DNA from: Spirochaetaceae bacterium
GTDB taxonomy: Bacteria; Spirochaetota; Spirochaetia; DSM-27196; SKKC01
Assembly: GCA_003554375.1 (NCBI GenBank)
Contig: PWGF01000148.1
Location: 1 to 7,370 of the forward strand
Length of the DNA: 7,370 nt
Direction of reading: 5' to 3'
Position numbers and translations under genes: made by a program. Positions 1 through 5,735 of the stretch are shown piece after piece. Numbering within the stretch: the stretch's first letter is position 1; the number at the start of each line of letters is the position of its first letter. The notes under the pieces were generated by a model, which did not search any database, was not told the DNA's origin, and worked only from the letters and a program-made list of their open reading frames with translations.

Positions 1-54
1 ATTGGGCCAGGCAACCGCGACCAGGACATTTACATCCAACAGCGCCCGCTTCAT
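1..54 (-). CDS. PIN-domain (VapC-like) toxin, N-terminal 18 codons only
   Basis: The minus strand from 54 reads MKRALLDVNVLVAVAWPN and continues beyond the window edge. A hydrophobic beta strand beginning with L-L-D-x-N-V-L is the hallmark start of PIN-domain ribonucleases; the Asp (residue 7) is the first acidic metal ligand of that family. PIN toxins of type II modules usually cleave tRNA or rRNA and are held inactive by the antitoxin encoded just upstream. Its ATG overlaps the stop of the antitoxin in an ATGA tetranucleotide (51-54), which indicates translational coupling. Only the first strand is visible, so the remaining acidic residues, length and integrity cannot be judged. The family call rests on this short motif plus the antitoxin context. 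Confidence 0.75.
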   Translation of the reverse strand, partial: MKRALLDVNVLVAVAWPN

Positions 55-275
55 AGCTCGTCTTCCGCGCGTTTGACGTCTTCCGTGGTAAAGGCAGGAG
101 CCGATTCCGACACGTGGAAACCGGGGAGACCATCCGCCTCTTCCGTCACGCGCGTCTGATGGAGCCCCTGCCGGGCCAGTTGCGACAGCACCGCACCAAG
201 CGTAACGTCCCGCTCTGCCGCCAAGCGCTTTGCGATGCGGAGGATATCTTCGTCGATATTCACCGTTGTCCTCAT
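51..275 (-). CDS. Ribbon-helix-helix antitoxin, VapB-like
   Basis: This 74-residue protein begins MRTTVNIDEDILRIAKRLAA, the typical basic/hydrophobic N-terminal strand (RTTVNI) followed by two helices (about residues 8-22 and 25-38) of a ribbon-helix-helix DNA-binding domain. The C-terminal half (about 40-74) is acidic (ESAPAFTTEDVKRAEDEL) and would be the toxin-neutralising tail. Known members bind their toxin and repress their own operon as a complex. The ATG at 275 is preceded by AGGAT about six bases upstream, an acceptable ribosome binding site. The short palindrome GGATATCC (278-285) immediately before the start is a possible operator half-site. The gene is first in a two-gene operon, with a 4-base overlap to the PIN-like toxin, the normal antitoxin-toxin order. 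It appears intact. The exact VapB subgroup cannot be fixed. Confidence 0.82.
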   Translation of the reverse strand: MRTTVNIDEDILRIAKRLAAERDVTLGAVLSQLARQGLHQTRVTEEADGLPGFHVSESAPAFTTEDVKRAEDEL

Positions 276-549
276 ACGGATATCCTACCACGTTTGATAA
301 AGCGATGCAATGATGCTATGGTGTTATGATGTAGGAACGGCCAGATGGGCGCTGTCGGGCCTGTGGTTCGTTTCTGGCCCTTTCCGCGGGTCTGAGCTCC
401 CGCTCCTACTCTTCGGCGCCGCACGTAGCCCCGACGCTCCGGGTTCCGGCCGTGGCCTTGCCCCGCGGTACGATTCACGTCGCCCGGCTTGGGCGGTTTC
501 CCCGCTGTGCGAAACCGGCGGGAATCCGCGGGATCAGGAGAGCTCGACA

Positions 550-1162
550 ATGACCCAACTCAGCTACTACGTTGTCGACGCGTTCGCCGCGCGCCCTTTC
601 ACCGGCAATGCGGCCGGTGTCTATCCGCTCGAACGCCGACTTCCGGACGAGACCATGCAAGCGATCGCCGGGGAAAACAACCTTTCCGAAACTGCGTTCT
701 TCGTTTCCGAGAAGGACGATCTCCATTTGCGGTGGTTTACGCCCACTACTGAGGTGCCGCTCTGCGGCCACGCCACGCTCGCCTCCGCCTTCGTGGCGAT
801 GACGTACCTCTGGCCCGGCCTGACAGTCGTCCGCTTCGAGACGCGGAGCGGACCGCTTACGGTTCGACGCGACGGCGAGCTGTTCGAGCTCGACCTGCCG
901 CTCTACATGCCCACGCAGTCTCCCGCCATTCCCGCCGAGCTCGAGCGTGCGCTCGGCGTCCGTCCGGTCGAGCTCTTCGAGACAGCCGAGGACAAGAACT
1001 ACTATGTGCTGCTCGACGATGAAGCGGCCGGACAAGAGCGAGCTCCGGGCACAGCAGCTCTCGCGCCGGGGCGGGGAGCTCCGTTGCCGTCTCGCAGGGG
1101 ACCGGGTCCGGCTGGCCGGCCGGGCAGTTGCCTATCTGGAGGGGACGATCCGGGTGCCGTAG
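550..1162 (+). pseudogene. PhzF-family isomerase/epimerase, internally deleted and frameshifted
   Basis: The start at 550 is supported by AGGAGAG at 536-542, seven bases upstream. Residues 1-157 are a clear PhzF-family N-terminal domain: YYVVDAFAARPFTGNAAGV, then NNLSETAFF with the catalytic Glu of the family (E47), and PLCGHATLAS (71-79). At about 1021-1030 the homology jumps. In the next reading frame (from 1022) the last strands of the same family follow, SELRAQQLSRRGGELR through RAVAYLEGTIRVP, ending at TAG 1160-1162. The intervening stretch, which in intact members carries the DPVTGSAH motif, is missing: about 204 codons remain against the usual roughly 260-300, so some 60 or more codons are lost. 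Reading straight through in the first frame gives an open frame to 1233, but its tail is Pro/Gly/Arg-rich and not PhzF-like. A functional enzyme is unlikely. Confidence 0.82.
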
Positions 1163-1172
1163 CCGGATCGTC
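1144..1172 (+). terminator. Perfect 10-bp hairpin at the end of the PhzF remnant
   Basis: GACGATCCGG (1144-1153) is followed after a nine-base loop by its exact reverse complement CCGGATCGTC (1163-1172). The TAG stop of the PhzF remnant lies in the loop. There is no T-run after it. A second hairpin, GTGGGC/GCCCAC (1193-1198 with 1206-1211), follows, so this may be a terminator that is not the canonical T-rich type. The inverted repeats are certain; the function is inferred from position. Confidence 0.4.
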
Positions 1173-1245
1173 ATGGCGGGCCGTCGTCCGGCGTGGGCTT
1201 CGTCTGCCCACAGCGAGAAAGCCTGGGCTCTAGTTCGCCTTTACT

Positions 1246-1269
1246 TGTTATTCGAATTGATCTTACACT
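1246..1269 (+). promoter_or_regulatory. Candidate leaderless promoter for hicBA
   Basis: TACACT (1264-1269) fits a sigma-70 -10 box at 4 of 6 positions. TTTACT lies 18 bases upstream (1240-1245 by this spacing) and fits a -35 box at 4 of 6. Transcription would begin about seven bases after the -10 box, at or next to the ATG at 1276. No Shine-Dalgarno sequence lies between the -10 box and the ATG, so translation from a leaderless mRNA is the simplest reading. The site is predicted only. Confidence 0.4.
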
Positions 1270-1275
1270 AGTCTC

Positions 1276-1464
1276 ATGAACGTTCGTATCGTGTACTGGG
1301 AATCGGACGGATACTGGGTCGGCTATCTCGAAGAGTTCCCCGACTACTGGACTCAGGGCGAGTCGTTCGAAGAGCTTCAAGAGCACCTAAAAGACCTCTA
1401 TTGGGATTTGGCCGGGGGCGCCATACCCGGCGTTCGACGATCTACCGAAATCGAGGTTGGATGA
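1276..1464 (+). CDS. hicB: HicB-like antitoxin
   Basis: This 62-residue protein contains the compact HicB-like fold seen in short HicB antitoxins: a VVYW-type first strand (here VRIVYWESDGYWVGYLEEFP), then YWTQGESFEELQEHLKDLYWDL as strand plus amphipathic helix, and a final ...GAIPGVRRSTEIEV strand. In known modules it binds and neutralises the HicA mRNA interferase. No separate DNA-binding domain follows, so autorepression would have to come from elsewhere or from the complex. It is first in the operon and its stop overlaps the HicA start in ATGA (1461-1464). No ribosome binding site is visible before the ATG; a -10-like TACACT ends only six bases upstream. Length and motifs look intact. Confidence 0.88.
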   Translation: MNVRIVYWESDGYWVGYLEEFPDYWTQGESFEELQEHLKDLYWDLAGGAIPGVRRSTEIEVG

Positions 1465-1619
1465 AACGCCGCCACCTGATTCAACGGCGCGAACGCGCGG
1501 GGTGCGTATTGATTCGCCATGGCGGGAAGCACGATTGGTACAAGAATCCCGAAACCGGTTTCTCTCCGGTTCCAAGGCATCGAGAGATCAACGACACTCT
1601 TGCGAAGCGTATACTGTGA
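1461..1619 (+). CDS. hicA: HicA-like mRNA interferase toxin, possibly C-terminally shortened
   Basis: This 52-residue protein starts at the ATG overlapping the hicB stop. It shows the HicA double-stranded-RNA-binding-like fold: MKRRHLIQRRERAGCVLIRHGG (helix then strand), the active-site His in GGKHDWYKNPETG (H24), and the signature PVPRHREIND followed by the last helix LAKRIL. HicA toxins cleave mRNA when HicB is lost. The frame stops at TGA 1617-1619 in the last helix. Reading on in the same frame after the TGA gives ELSANAKHEE before the next stop at 1650-1652, which would plausibly complete the helix. A CGA-to-TGA change (Arg to stop) is therefore possible. An alternative start further upstream (1401) would lie inside hicB and is not needed. 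Family assignment is secure; full activity is uncertain. Confidence 0.85.
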   Translation: MKRRHLIQRRERAGCVLIRHGGKHDWYKNPETGFSPVPRHREINDTLAKRIL

Positions 1620-1664
1620 GAATTGTCGGCTAATGCTAAGCACGAAGAGTGAATCCGAGCTCGG

Positions 1665-2153
1665 CTACACCAAGCTCTTGACCATATTGGCCACGTGTCC
1701 GCGTTCCTCATAGCCCCGGGACACGTAGTAGCCGCGCTCGTACGAGTGGTCCGTTTTCAGGTTGTTGAGCATGATCCGTACACACCCCTGGGCTCGCGCA
1801 TAGTTCTCAGCAGAGTTCAGCAACGCCGAGCCGATTCCCTGGCCGCGCTGGGCGCTGCTCACCAACAGGTCCGACACATAGAGCTCCGGTCCGCCTAAGA
1901 GCGGAAACCAGCCCAGGTGAGCATTCAGGTAGCCATGAGGAATACCCTGGCTGTCGGCAGCGACCCAAACCAGCGTTTTGCCGGCGCCGGTGGTCGAGTC
2001 CGTATCCGCGGCAGCATTCGCGAGCTCCCGGAAAGCCCGCTCCGCACCGGCCTGTGCGGCAGGGCCGAACTCCTTTCCTTGCTCCTGGCGGTAGGAAGCG
2101 ATCAGGCGCGTCAGCGTTAGTCCGTCCCCGGGTAGAATCGTGCGTATAGTCAT
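1665..2153 (-). CDS. GNAT-family N-acetyltransferase
   Basis: This 162-residue protein begins MTIRTILPGDGLTLTRLIAS, the usual first strand and helix of a GNAT fold. LVWVAADSQGIPHGYLNAHL (61-80) forms the central strands, LYVSDLLVSSAQRGQGIGSA (91-110) is motif A with the acetyl-CoA pyrophosphate loop (Q/R-x-x-G-x-G/A, here RGQGIG at 103-108), and SYERGYYVSRGYEERGHVANMVKSLV is motif B with the C-terminal strand, where GNATs often have 'YxxxGF'-like sequences. These enzymes move an acetyl group from acetyl-CoA to an amine; the substrate cannot be told. The frame stays open upstream, but the added residues are low-complexity and Arg/Pro-rich, so the ATG at 2153 is chosen although no good ribosome binding site precedes it. 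It converges with hicBA, 45 bases away. Homology looks uninterrupted. Confidence 0.87.
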   Translation of the reverse strand: MTIRTILPGDGLTLTRLIASYRQEQGKEFGPAAQAGAERAFRELANAAADTDSTTGAGKTLVWVAADSQGIPHGYLNAHLGWFPLLGGPELYVSDLLVSSAQRGQGIGSALLNSAENYARAQGCVRIMLNNLKTDHSYERGYYVSRGYEERGHVANMVKSLV

Positions 2154-2164
2154 GGCCGGCCATG
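2151..2164. repeat. 14-bp perfect palindrome over the GNAT start
   Basis: CATGGCCGGCCATG is its own reverse complement and includes the GNAT start codon (2151-2153). A second small palindrome, GGTATACC, begins at 2164. A dyad over a start codon could be an operator or could block initiation, but in GC-rich DNA it may be chance. Confidence 0.4.
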
Positions 2165-2480
2165 GTATACCACGCACAGGAGGAGATCCACCGGTAGAGC
2201 AGGAGAAACTGCATGCCGCCCTCTTCGCGCGAGCGATACGCAGGGGCGCGAAGCGCGTCCCGGCGCGCCGGGGCCGGAGCCTGGTACCGCCGGCGGCACG
2301 ACGGCGAAGGCGAACCCGTCCCGGCGCGCCGGGACCGGAGGCGAGAGCCGGAGCCCGGAGTAGCGCGGTCCGGGCGAGCAAGCTACAGCTCGTTTGGGGG
2401 AGGGCGCCGACGGAGTCGGCCGTAGCACGCGTCTCGAGCGCTTGCGCGCGCGGACGCGCCCGGTCCAGCGCGATCGGTAA
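2154..2480. repeat. Gene-free GC-rich stretch with two copies of a palindromic repeat
   Basis: No frame here gives a protein I can support; both long open frames (one per strand) are Arg/Pro/Ala/Gly-rich shadows. Two 23-base copies, 2256-2278 and 2317-2339, differ at one position and lie 61 bases apart. Each contains the 14-base perfect palindrome CCCGGCGCGCCGGG (2259-2272 and 2320-2333), and similar GCGAAG and GCCGGAG words flank both. The arrangement could be a short REP-like intergenic element, a pair of operators, or the product of a local duplication. I see no target-site duplication or transposase, so I do not call it a mobile element. Confidence 0.5.
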
Positions 2481-2793
2481 TCCGGTTCCAGAGGGTGGAT
2501 TTGGTGGCGGGGCAGGCGTCGCTGGAGCTTACGTCGGCAGCGTTGCTGCCGGCGGTACTCGGCCAATGCGGAGCCGATTTCGGCCCACGGAGGCCCCGGC
2601 GTACCGTTCCACGCCTTCATCTCCGGGCAAGGCGAGGAGCTGTGGATCGATACGCTCACTTCATGCGTGGAAGCAAGCGGCGGCGAATCGTTCGTTCCGG
2701 ACGCCGAGCACGACATCCGTCTGGACCAGTCGGACCTGATCGCAGAGGAGAGTAGAGCTCTTATCGACCGGCCGCTTGCCGGGTTTCCGCGGT
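2481..2793 (+). pseudogene. Remnant of an unrecognised coding sequence, part A
   Basis: This frame is open from just after a TAA at 2478-2480 to the TAG at 2791-2793. From about 2562 it reads as normal protein (ANAEPISAHGGPGVPFHAFI, then GEELWIDTLTSCVEASGGE, FVPDAEHDIRLDQSDLIAEE and RALIDRPLAGFPR) with high GC at third positions. Before about 2562 this frame is Arg/Trp-rich and implausible. The neighbouring frame there reads GGFGGGAGVAGAYVGSVAAG, so an older frame change may lie around 2555-2570. No start codon with a ribosome binding site is found. I do not recognise the family. It probably joins part B (2756-3079) after a further frame change near 2785-2800, making one decayed gene. It could also be the end of a separate gene. 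Confidence 0.45.
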
Positions 2794-3079
2794 AGGGCGG
2801 TGGGCCACGCGCGACGGCGGCTATCGGTTCGAACGGGTGGACGACGGCTTCGTCCACCATCTCGAGGGGCGGCCCGGCGAATCGGTCGAGTTCAAGATTC
2901 AGCGGGACATGGAAACCGTCGCCGAGCGCCGCAAAGAGATGTCGGGCGGCACCGACCGCTTCTACTATGTGCGCGACATGGCGACGCTCGACGTAGGCGA
3001 CCCCGACCGCTTCCGCCCCTTGGGCTTCGACACAAATCCCGACGGCTTCGACGGGTACAACGCCGTCCTCGAGTTCTAG
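2756..3079 (+). pseudogene. Remnant of an unrecognised coding sequence, part B
   Basis: This frame is open from 2756 (after a TAG) to the TAG at 3077-3079. Its convincing part begins near 2801: WATRDGGYRFERVDDGFVHH, LEGRPGESVEFKIQRDMET, then SGGTDRFYYVRDMATLDVGD and FDTNPDGFDGYNAVLEF at the end. Third positions are strongly G/C-biased, which argues for real coding. A GTG at 2837 is the only in-frame start, has no ribosome binding site, and would cut into the plausible sequence, so a true start here is unlikely. The simplest reading is that this is the C-terminal half of the gene whose earlier part is in the other frame up to 2793. Family and function are unknown. No signal peptide or membrane segment is seen. 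Confidence 0.5.
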
Positions 3080-3335
3080 CACTACACACCGTTTCTAGGC
3101 CGGCCGGGCCCGCCGCCAGTGGGGGTATCCAGCCGATCCCTTGCGCTATGCCCTCCGTTGCTCGCACTGGTCCATCCCACAAGCATGCCGCGCGTGGTAG
3201 TTCATGATGCTCGGCATGGCGGTAGGCCGGGTTGCGTCGAATCATGTAGCCGAGAGCAGCCAGCCGGCGTCCACACTGGCGTGGGCGCCCGGAGCCCAGC
3301 TCGCCTTCCGCACCGGTATGCGCTCCGCGAGCGTT

Positions 3336-4226
3336 CTACGGGCGCTTCTCCCATGCGTGCTCGTCTGTGTCTTTCCCTTCTCCCGAGCTGGTATTCGGGA
3401 CCGCCGTCTCGCGGCGGGCGGAGATGGCGTCAGGGACGCCTGTGGTGTTGGGAGGGGAGGCGACTGCCGCAGGTGCCACGGAACTCAAGGCGATCTGGAC
3501 GAGGCGGTAGGCGAGTGCCCGTGGCTTTTCCACCCCGATCGCCCGGCACACCCGAGCAAGGTGGTACTTCACCGTCTCAGGTTGAACGTTCAGTCTTTCG
3601 GCCGTCTCCTTGATGCCGTTGCCGGCGGCGATGGCCAGAGCGACTTCTCGTTGCCGGGGCGAAAGCCGGATCTGCTCCAGCGCCGTGCGGAAGAGCTCGG
3701 AGGCGTTCGCGAGCGGTTGCGCTTCGGAGTTCTCCGGTGCCCCGCGGACGGGACCATCTCGCGGACTTGCTGTCGAACCAGATTGGCCTCTGGCGAAACC
3801 TGAGGGGTCTGCGGTCGCGTCGGGTACGCAGGGCAAATCAAGCAGCTTGGCGGCACGCCGGGCAAGCTCGGTGACGCAGCAGCTCGCCGAGACTGTGGAA
3901 GCGCGTCCGTCGGCATTAGAGGGGATCCCGTAGCCTGCCTCCGGGGTATGGAGCAACAGGAGTCCGCGGCTGCATGGCCCCACCGTTTCCAGCCACAAGG
4001 CGCCGCTCCCGGCCTGTGCCAACGAGGGCAGATCGACCACCCAGAGCCGTTCGGGATCGAAATACCACATCTGCACGTCGATGGGACAGAACGGGCGGAC
4101 GGCAATCCGAAGCCGTGAGCGCAGGCTGTCCGAAATGGCAGAAGCTATGACGAGATTACAATGCACCACCGCAATCTCGGCCGGCGAAGCTGGTGTTTGT
4201 TCGGCGTTTGCCAAATAGCCCGGCAT
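3336..4226 (-). CDS. LuxR-type transcriptional regulator with a degenerate receiver-like N-terminus
   Basis: The protein has 296 residues from the ATG at 4226, chosen because GAGGG lies seven bases upstream; the frame can be read back to a TTG at 4271 but that has no such site. Residues 188-246 (LSPRQREVALAIAAGNGIKE, TAERLNVQPETVKYHLARVC, RAIGVEKPRALAYRLVQIA) are a clear LuxR/GerE four-helix DNA-binding domain, with TVKYHL as the recognition helix. Residues about 17-130 have alternating strands and helices reminiscent of a response-regulator receiver (LWVVDLPSLA with Asp65 in a plausible phosphoacceptor position), but the acidic pocket and conserved Lys are not evident, so phosphorylation is doubtful. 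A long Ala/Pro/Ser-rich tail (250-296) follows the DNA-binding domain, which is unusual since that domain normally ends the protein. It is divergent from the glycosyltransferase operon and is the obvious candidate regulator of it. Confidence 0.85.
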   Translation of the reverse strand: MPGYLANAEQTPASPAEIAVVHCNLVIASAISDSLRSRLRIAVRPFCPIDVQMWYFDPERLWVVDLPSLAQAGSGALWLETVGPCSRGLLLLHTPEAGYGIPSNADGRASTVSASCCVTELARRAAKLLDLPCVPDATADPSGFARGQSGSTASPRDGPVRGAPENSEAQPLANASELFRTALEQIRLSPRQREVALAIAAGNGIKETAERLNVQPETVKYHLARVCRAIGVEKPRALAYRLVQIALSSVAPAAVASPPNTTGVPDAISARRETAVPNTSSGEGKDTDEHAWEKRP

Positions 4227-4276
4227 TGGAATGCCCTCACAGCCACCAGAGCCACTCGAATATTGCAGCAACTCCG

Positions 4277-4305
4277 ATGATAGACGCCCTGTTGTGAATT
4301 GTCAA
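4277..4305 (-). promoter_or_regulatory. Sigma-70 promoter of the LuxR-type regulator
   Basis: On the minus strand a perfect -35 box TTGACA (4305-4300) is followed after exactly 17 bases by TATCAT (4282-4277), matching the -10 consensus at 5 of 6 positions. The predicted transcript starts near 4270, giving a 5' leader of about 44 bases that contains the GAGGG ribosome binding site. TTGTG (4292-4296) and CACAA (4308-4312) on the plus strand form an inverted repeat spanning the -35 box, a plausible autoregulatory operator. Confidence 0.75.
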
Positions 4306-4721
4306 GACACAAATTTGCCGATTGGGCGGCGCCACTGAAAACACGCCAAGCTCGTCATTTTCCATCAGACGCTTCAGGTTTGTGATGGCACCTTGTGACC
4401 GCTCGCACAGCGAGAGGATCCAGCTTACATCAGACGGCGAGTGTCGAAGGTGGCCGGGGTAATCTCAGACCGGCCAAACTCTGCCCCGGCCGCTTGTGAC
4501 CGCCCCGGGGTGACTGGCCGCCGGGAGGACTCCCTGAACAGCGATGACAACGGCGCAACCAGGTGTAGGCATTCGATAGACTAACTTTCTGGACAATATG
4601 GACTACCTGAATAGGCAGTTTTTCACTGTTACCTTCTTGGAAAAACTATACTTTGGGGCAATTGCGTCACCGAGAATCGTGCCGTAGAGTAGCATGCAGC
4701 GAGCGACAGTAGGTGGGGCTA
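4306..4721. promoter_or_regulatory. Divergent intergenic control region with repeated words and a hairpin
   Basis: No gene is visible between the regulator and the glycosyltransferase. CATCAGACG occurs at 4363-4371 and 4428-4436, and CTTGTGACCGC at 4392-4402 and 4493-4503, so two different words alternate twice. GGCCGGGG (4452-4459) pairs with CCCCGGCC (4484-4491), with two more pairs inside, giving a roughly 10-bp stem around a 20-odd-base loop. The part from about 4570 to 4660 is strikingly AT-richer than its surroundings. It contains TATACT (4647-4652), a good -10 box for the downstream operon, but only weak -35 candidates (TTCACT, 19 bases upstream), as expected for an activator-dependent promoter. 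Regulator binding to the repeated words is inference. Confidence 0.45.
4711..4716 (+). promoter_or_regulatory. Ribosome binding site deciding the glycosyltransferase start
   Basis: AGGTGG lies five bases before the ATG at 4722 and so favours that ATG over the in-frame GTG at 4713, which overlaps the site itself. Confidence 0.6.
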
Positions 4722-5735
4722 ATGCAGAAACTGAGAGTGCTGCTGGTGGCAAACGAGGATCCCGGCAAGATAGGTGGCGGGCTTGGCGAGTTCACCGGTC
4801 AGATGAAACAGGCACTCCGAAAACTGGGTGTGGATGCCCGGGTCTTGATGCTCCGGTACAAGAAGGGCAACGAAAGCAGGCCCAGTGAGCTTGTCGACTA
4901 TACGGCGACAAGCCGGAGGGGTTCGCGGTTTCCGGTTGCCACAGCCGAAGGTCGCATCGTGAGTGCTAGCTATCGAGTCTTGGTGGACGCTTTGCCGGCT
5001 CTCAACGAGTTTCGGCCGCACGTGATTCACTGCAACGACCGGCAGTCCTACTTTCCGTTTCGCGGTTTTCCCAACGTCGTGTTCTCGCTGCATTTTGTCT
5101 ATGTCGATCTGTACGGTTTCCCGGCACTGGATGAGCGGTGGCTCCAGGAGTACAAGATTGAACGGCATGCACTGCGCAACTCACCGATCAGCATCGTGTA
5201 TTCTCGCTACATGCGGCGGCGCGTATGGGACGCACTAGCTCCACGAACATCGAACATCGTGTTGCCGCTCGGTGGCGGTGAGGTCACTGCTGAGGCAGAT
5301 ACTGCCTCAGCAGATACTGCCTCAAATGAAGAGAAGCCGCGAGCCAAGCCGCGAGTGGTCAGTTTCTTTGGCCGGTTCGTTCAGCACCACAAAGGGATTC
5401 ACGACTTTCTCAAAGCCGCCGCCGCCATCCGTGAGACAGATCAGCTCGGCTCACGGCTTGAGTTCCGTGCCTACGGCAGGGGGAGGATACCGGAGCGCTA
5501 CCGGTATGATTTCGTGCAGTGGAAGGGCTTTGTGAGCGGCAGCAGGCGTATGCCGAGACCGACATCGTGGTTATGCCGAGTAAGTACGAGCCGTTCGGTC
5601 TCGTCGGGCTCGAAGCGATGGGTGCCGGATGTCTGCTCTTGGCTCCGCAAGGTCTCGGGATGGATGAGTTTTTCCGGCCCAACCAGAATGGCCTTGCCAT
5701 CTCACCGGATCGCGAAGGGATCGTCTCGGGCGTGA
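4722..5735 (+). CDS. GT-B glycosyltransferase, N-terminal portion (frame broken after about codon 273)
   Basis: Residues 1-273 are the first part of a GT4/GT5-like glycosyltransferase. LRVLLVANEDPGKIGGGLGE (4-23) is the first strand plus the nucleotide-sugar-binding K-x-G-G-L-type loop known from glycogen synthases. HVIHCNDRQSYFPF (100-113) is the conserved acceptor-domain strand and loop, and VVSFFGRFVQHHKGIHDFL (212-230) opens the C-terminal Rossmann domain with the Arg/Lys pair (R218, K224) that contacts donor phosphates in this fold. Such enzymes transfer a sugar from a nucleotide donor; donor and acceptor are unknown. After GFVSG (269-273) this frame becomes Arg/Ser/Trp-rich nonsense to the stop at 5733-5735, while the family resumes in the -1 frame (see the entry at 5519). 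A 15-base tandem duplication (5295-5324) encodes ADTAS twice in the inter-domain linker. The whole gene should span 4722-6436. Confidence 0.8.
   Translation: MQKLRVLLVANEDPGKIGGGLGEFTGQMKQALRKLGVDARVLMLRYKKGNESRPSELVDYTATSRRGSRFPVATAEGRIVSASYRVLVDALPALNEFRPHVIHCNDRQSYFPFRGFPNVVFSLHFVYVDLYGFPALDERWLQEYKIERHALRNSPISIVYSRYMRRRVWDALAPRTSNIVLPLGGGEVTAEADTASADTASNEEKPRAKPRVVSFFGRFVQHHKGIHDFLKAAAAIRETDQLGSRLEFRAYGRGRIPERYRYDFVQWKGFVSGSRRMPRPTSWLCRVSTSRSVSSGSKRWVPDVCSWLRKVSGWMSFSGPTRMALPSHRIAKGSSRA
5291..5324. repeat. 15-bp tandem duplication with inverted repeat inside the glycosyltransferase gene
   Basis: GCAGATACTGCCTCA occurs twice head to tail (5295-5309, 5310-5324). TGAGGCAG (5291-5298) and CTGCCTCA (5302-5309) form a perfect 8-bp stem with a 3-base loop. 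The duplication keeps the frame and adds one ADTAS to the linker between the two Rossmann domains. Confidence 0.85.

Noticed and set aside
310..549. Upstream extension of the PhzF frame (80 extra residues)
   Set aside because: The family starts at the ATG at 550 with a ribosome binding site; the extension is Trp/Gly/Arg-rich and unlike any PhzF. The 276-549 gap otherwise shows only a weak inverted repeat (GGCCAGA 339-345, TCTGGCC 373-379).
1655..1664. CCGAGCTCGG between hicA and the GNAT gene as a bidirectional terminator
   Set aside because: It is a 10-base palindrome with no loop and no T-run, so it cannot form a convincing terminator hairpin.
2140..2739. 199-codon plus-strand open frame
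   Set aside because: Most of it is Arg/Ala/Gly-rich and spans the palindromic repeats. Only a short stretch near 2490-2560 (GGFGGGAGVAGAYVGSVAAG) looks protein-like and may belong to the decayed gene.
2150..3082. 310-codon open frame on the minus strand
   Set aside because: It runs antisense to better coding signal on the plus strand, crosses the gene-free repeat region, and its sequence is Arg/Pro/Ala-rich without any motif. It is a shadow typical of GC-rich DNA.
3080..3335. Stretch after the decayed gene, including GTAGGCCGGGTTGCGTCGAA (3222-3241)
   Set aside because: The word resembles short intergenic repeats seen in some proteobacteria, but I see only one arm and no partner, so I do not call a repeat. 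No gene is supported here.
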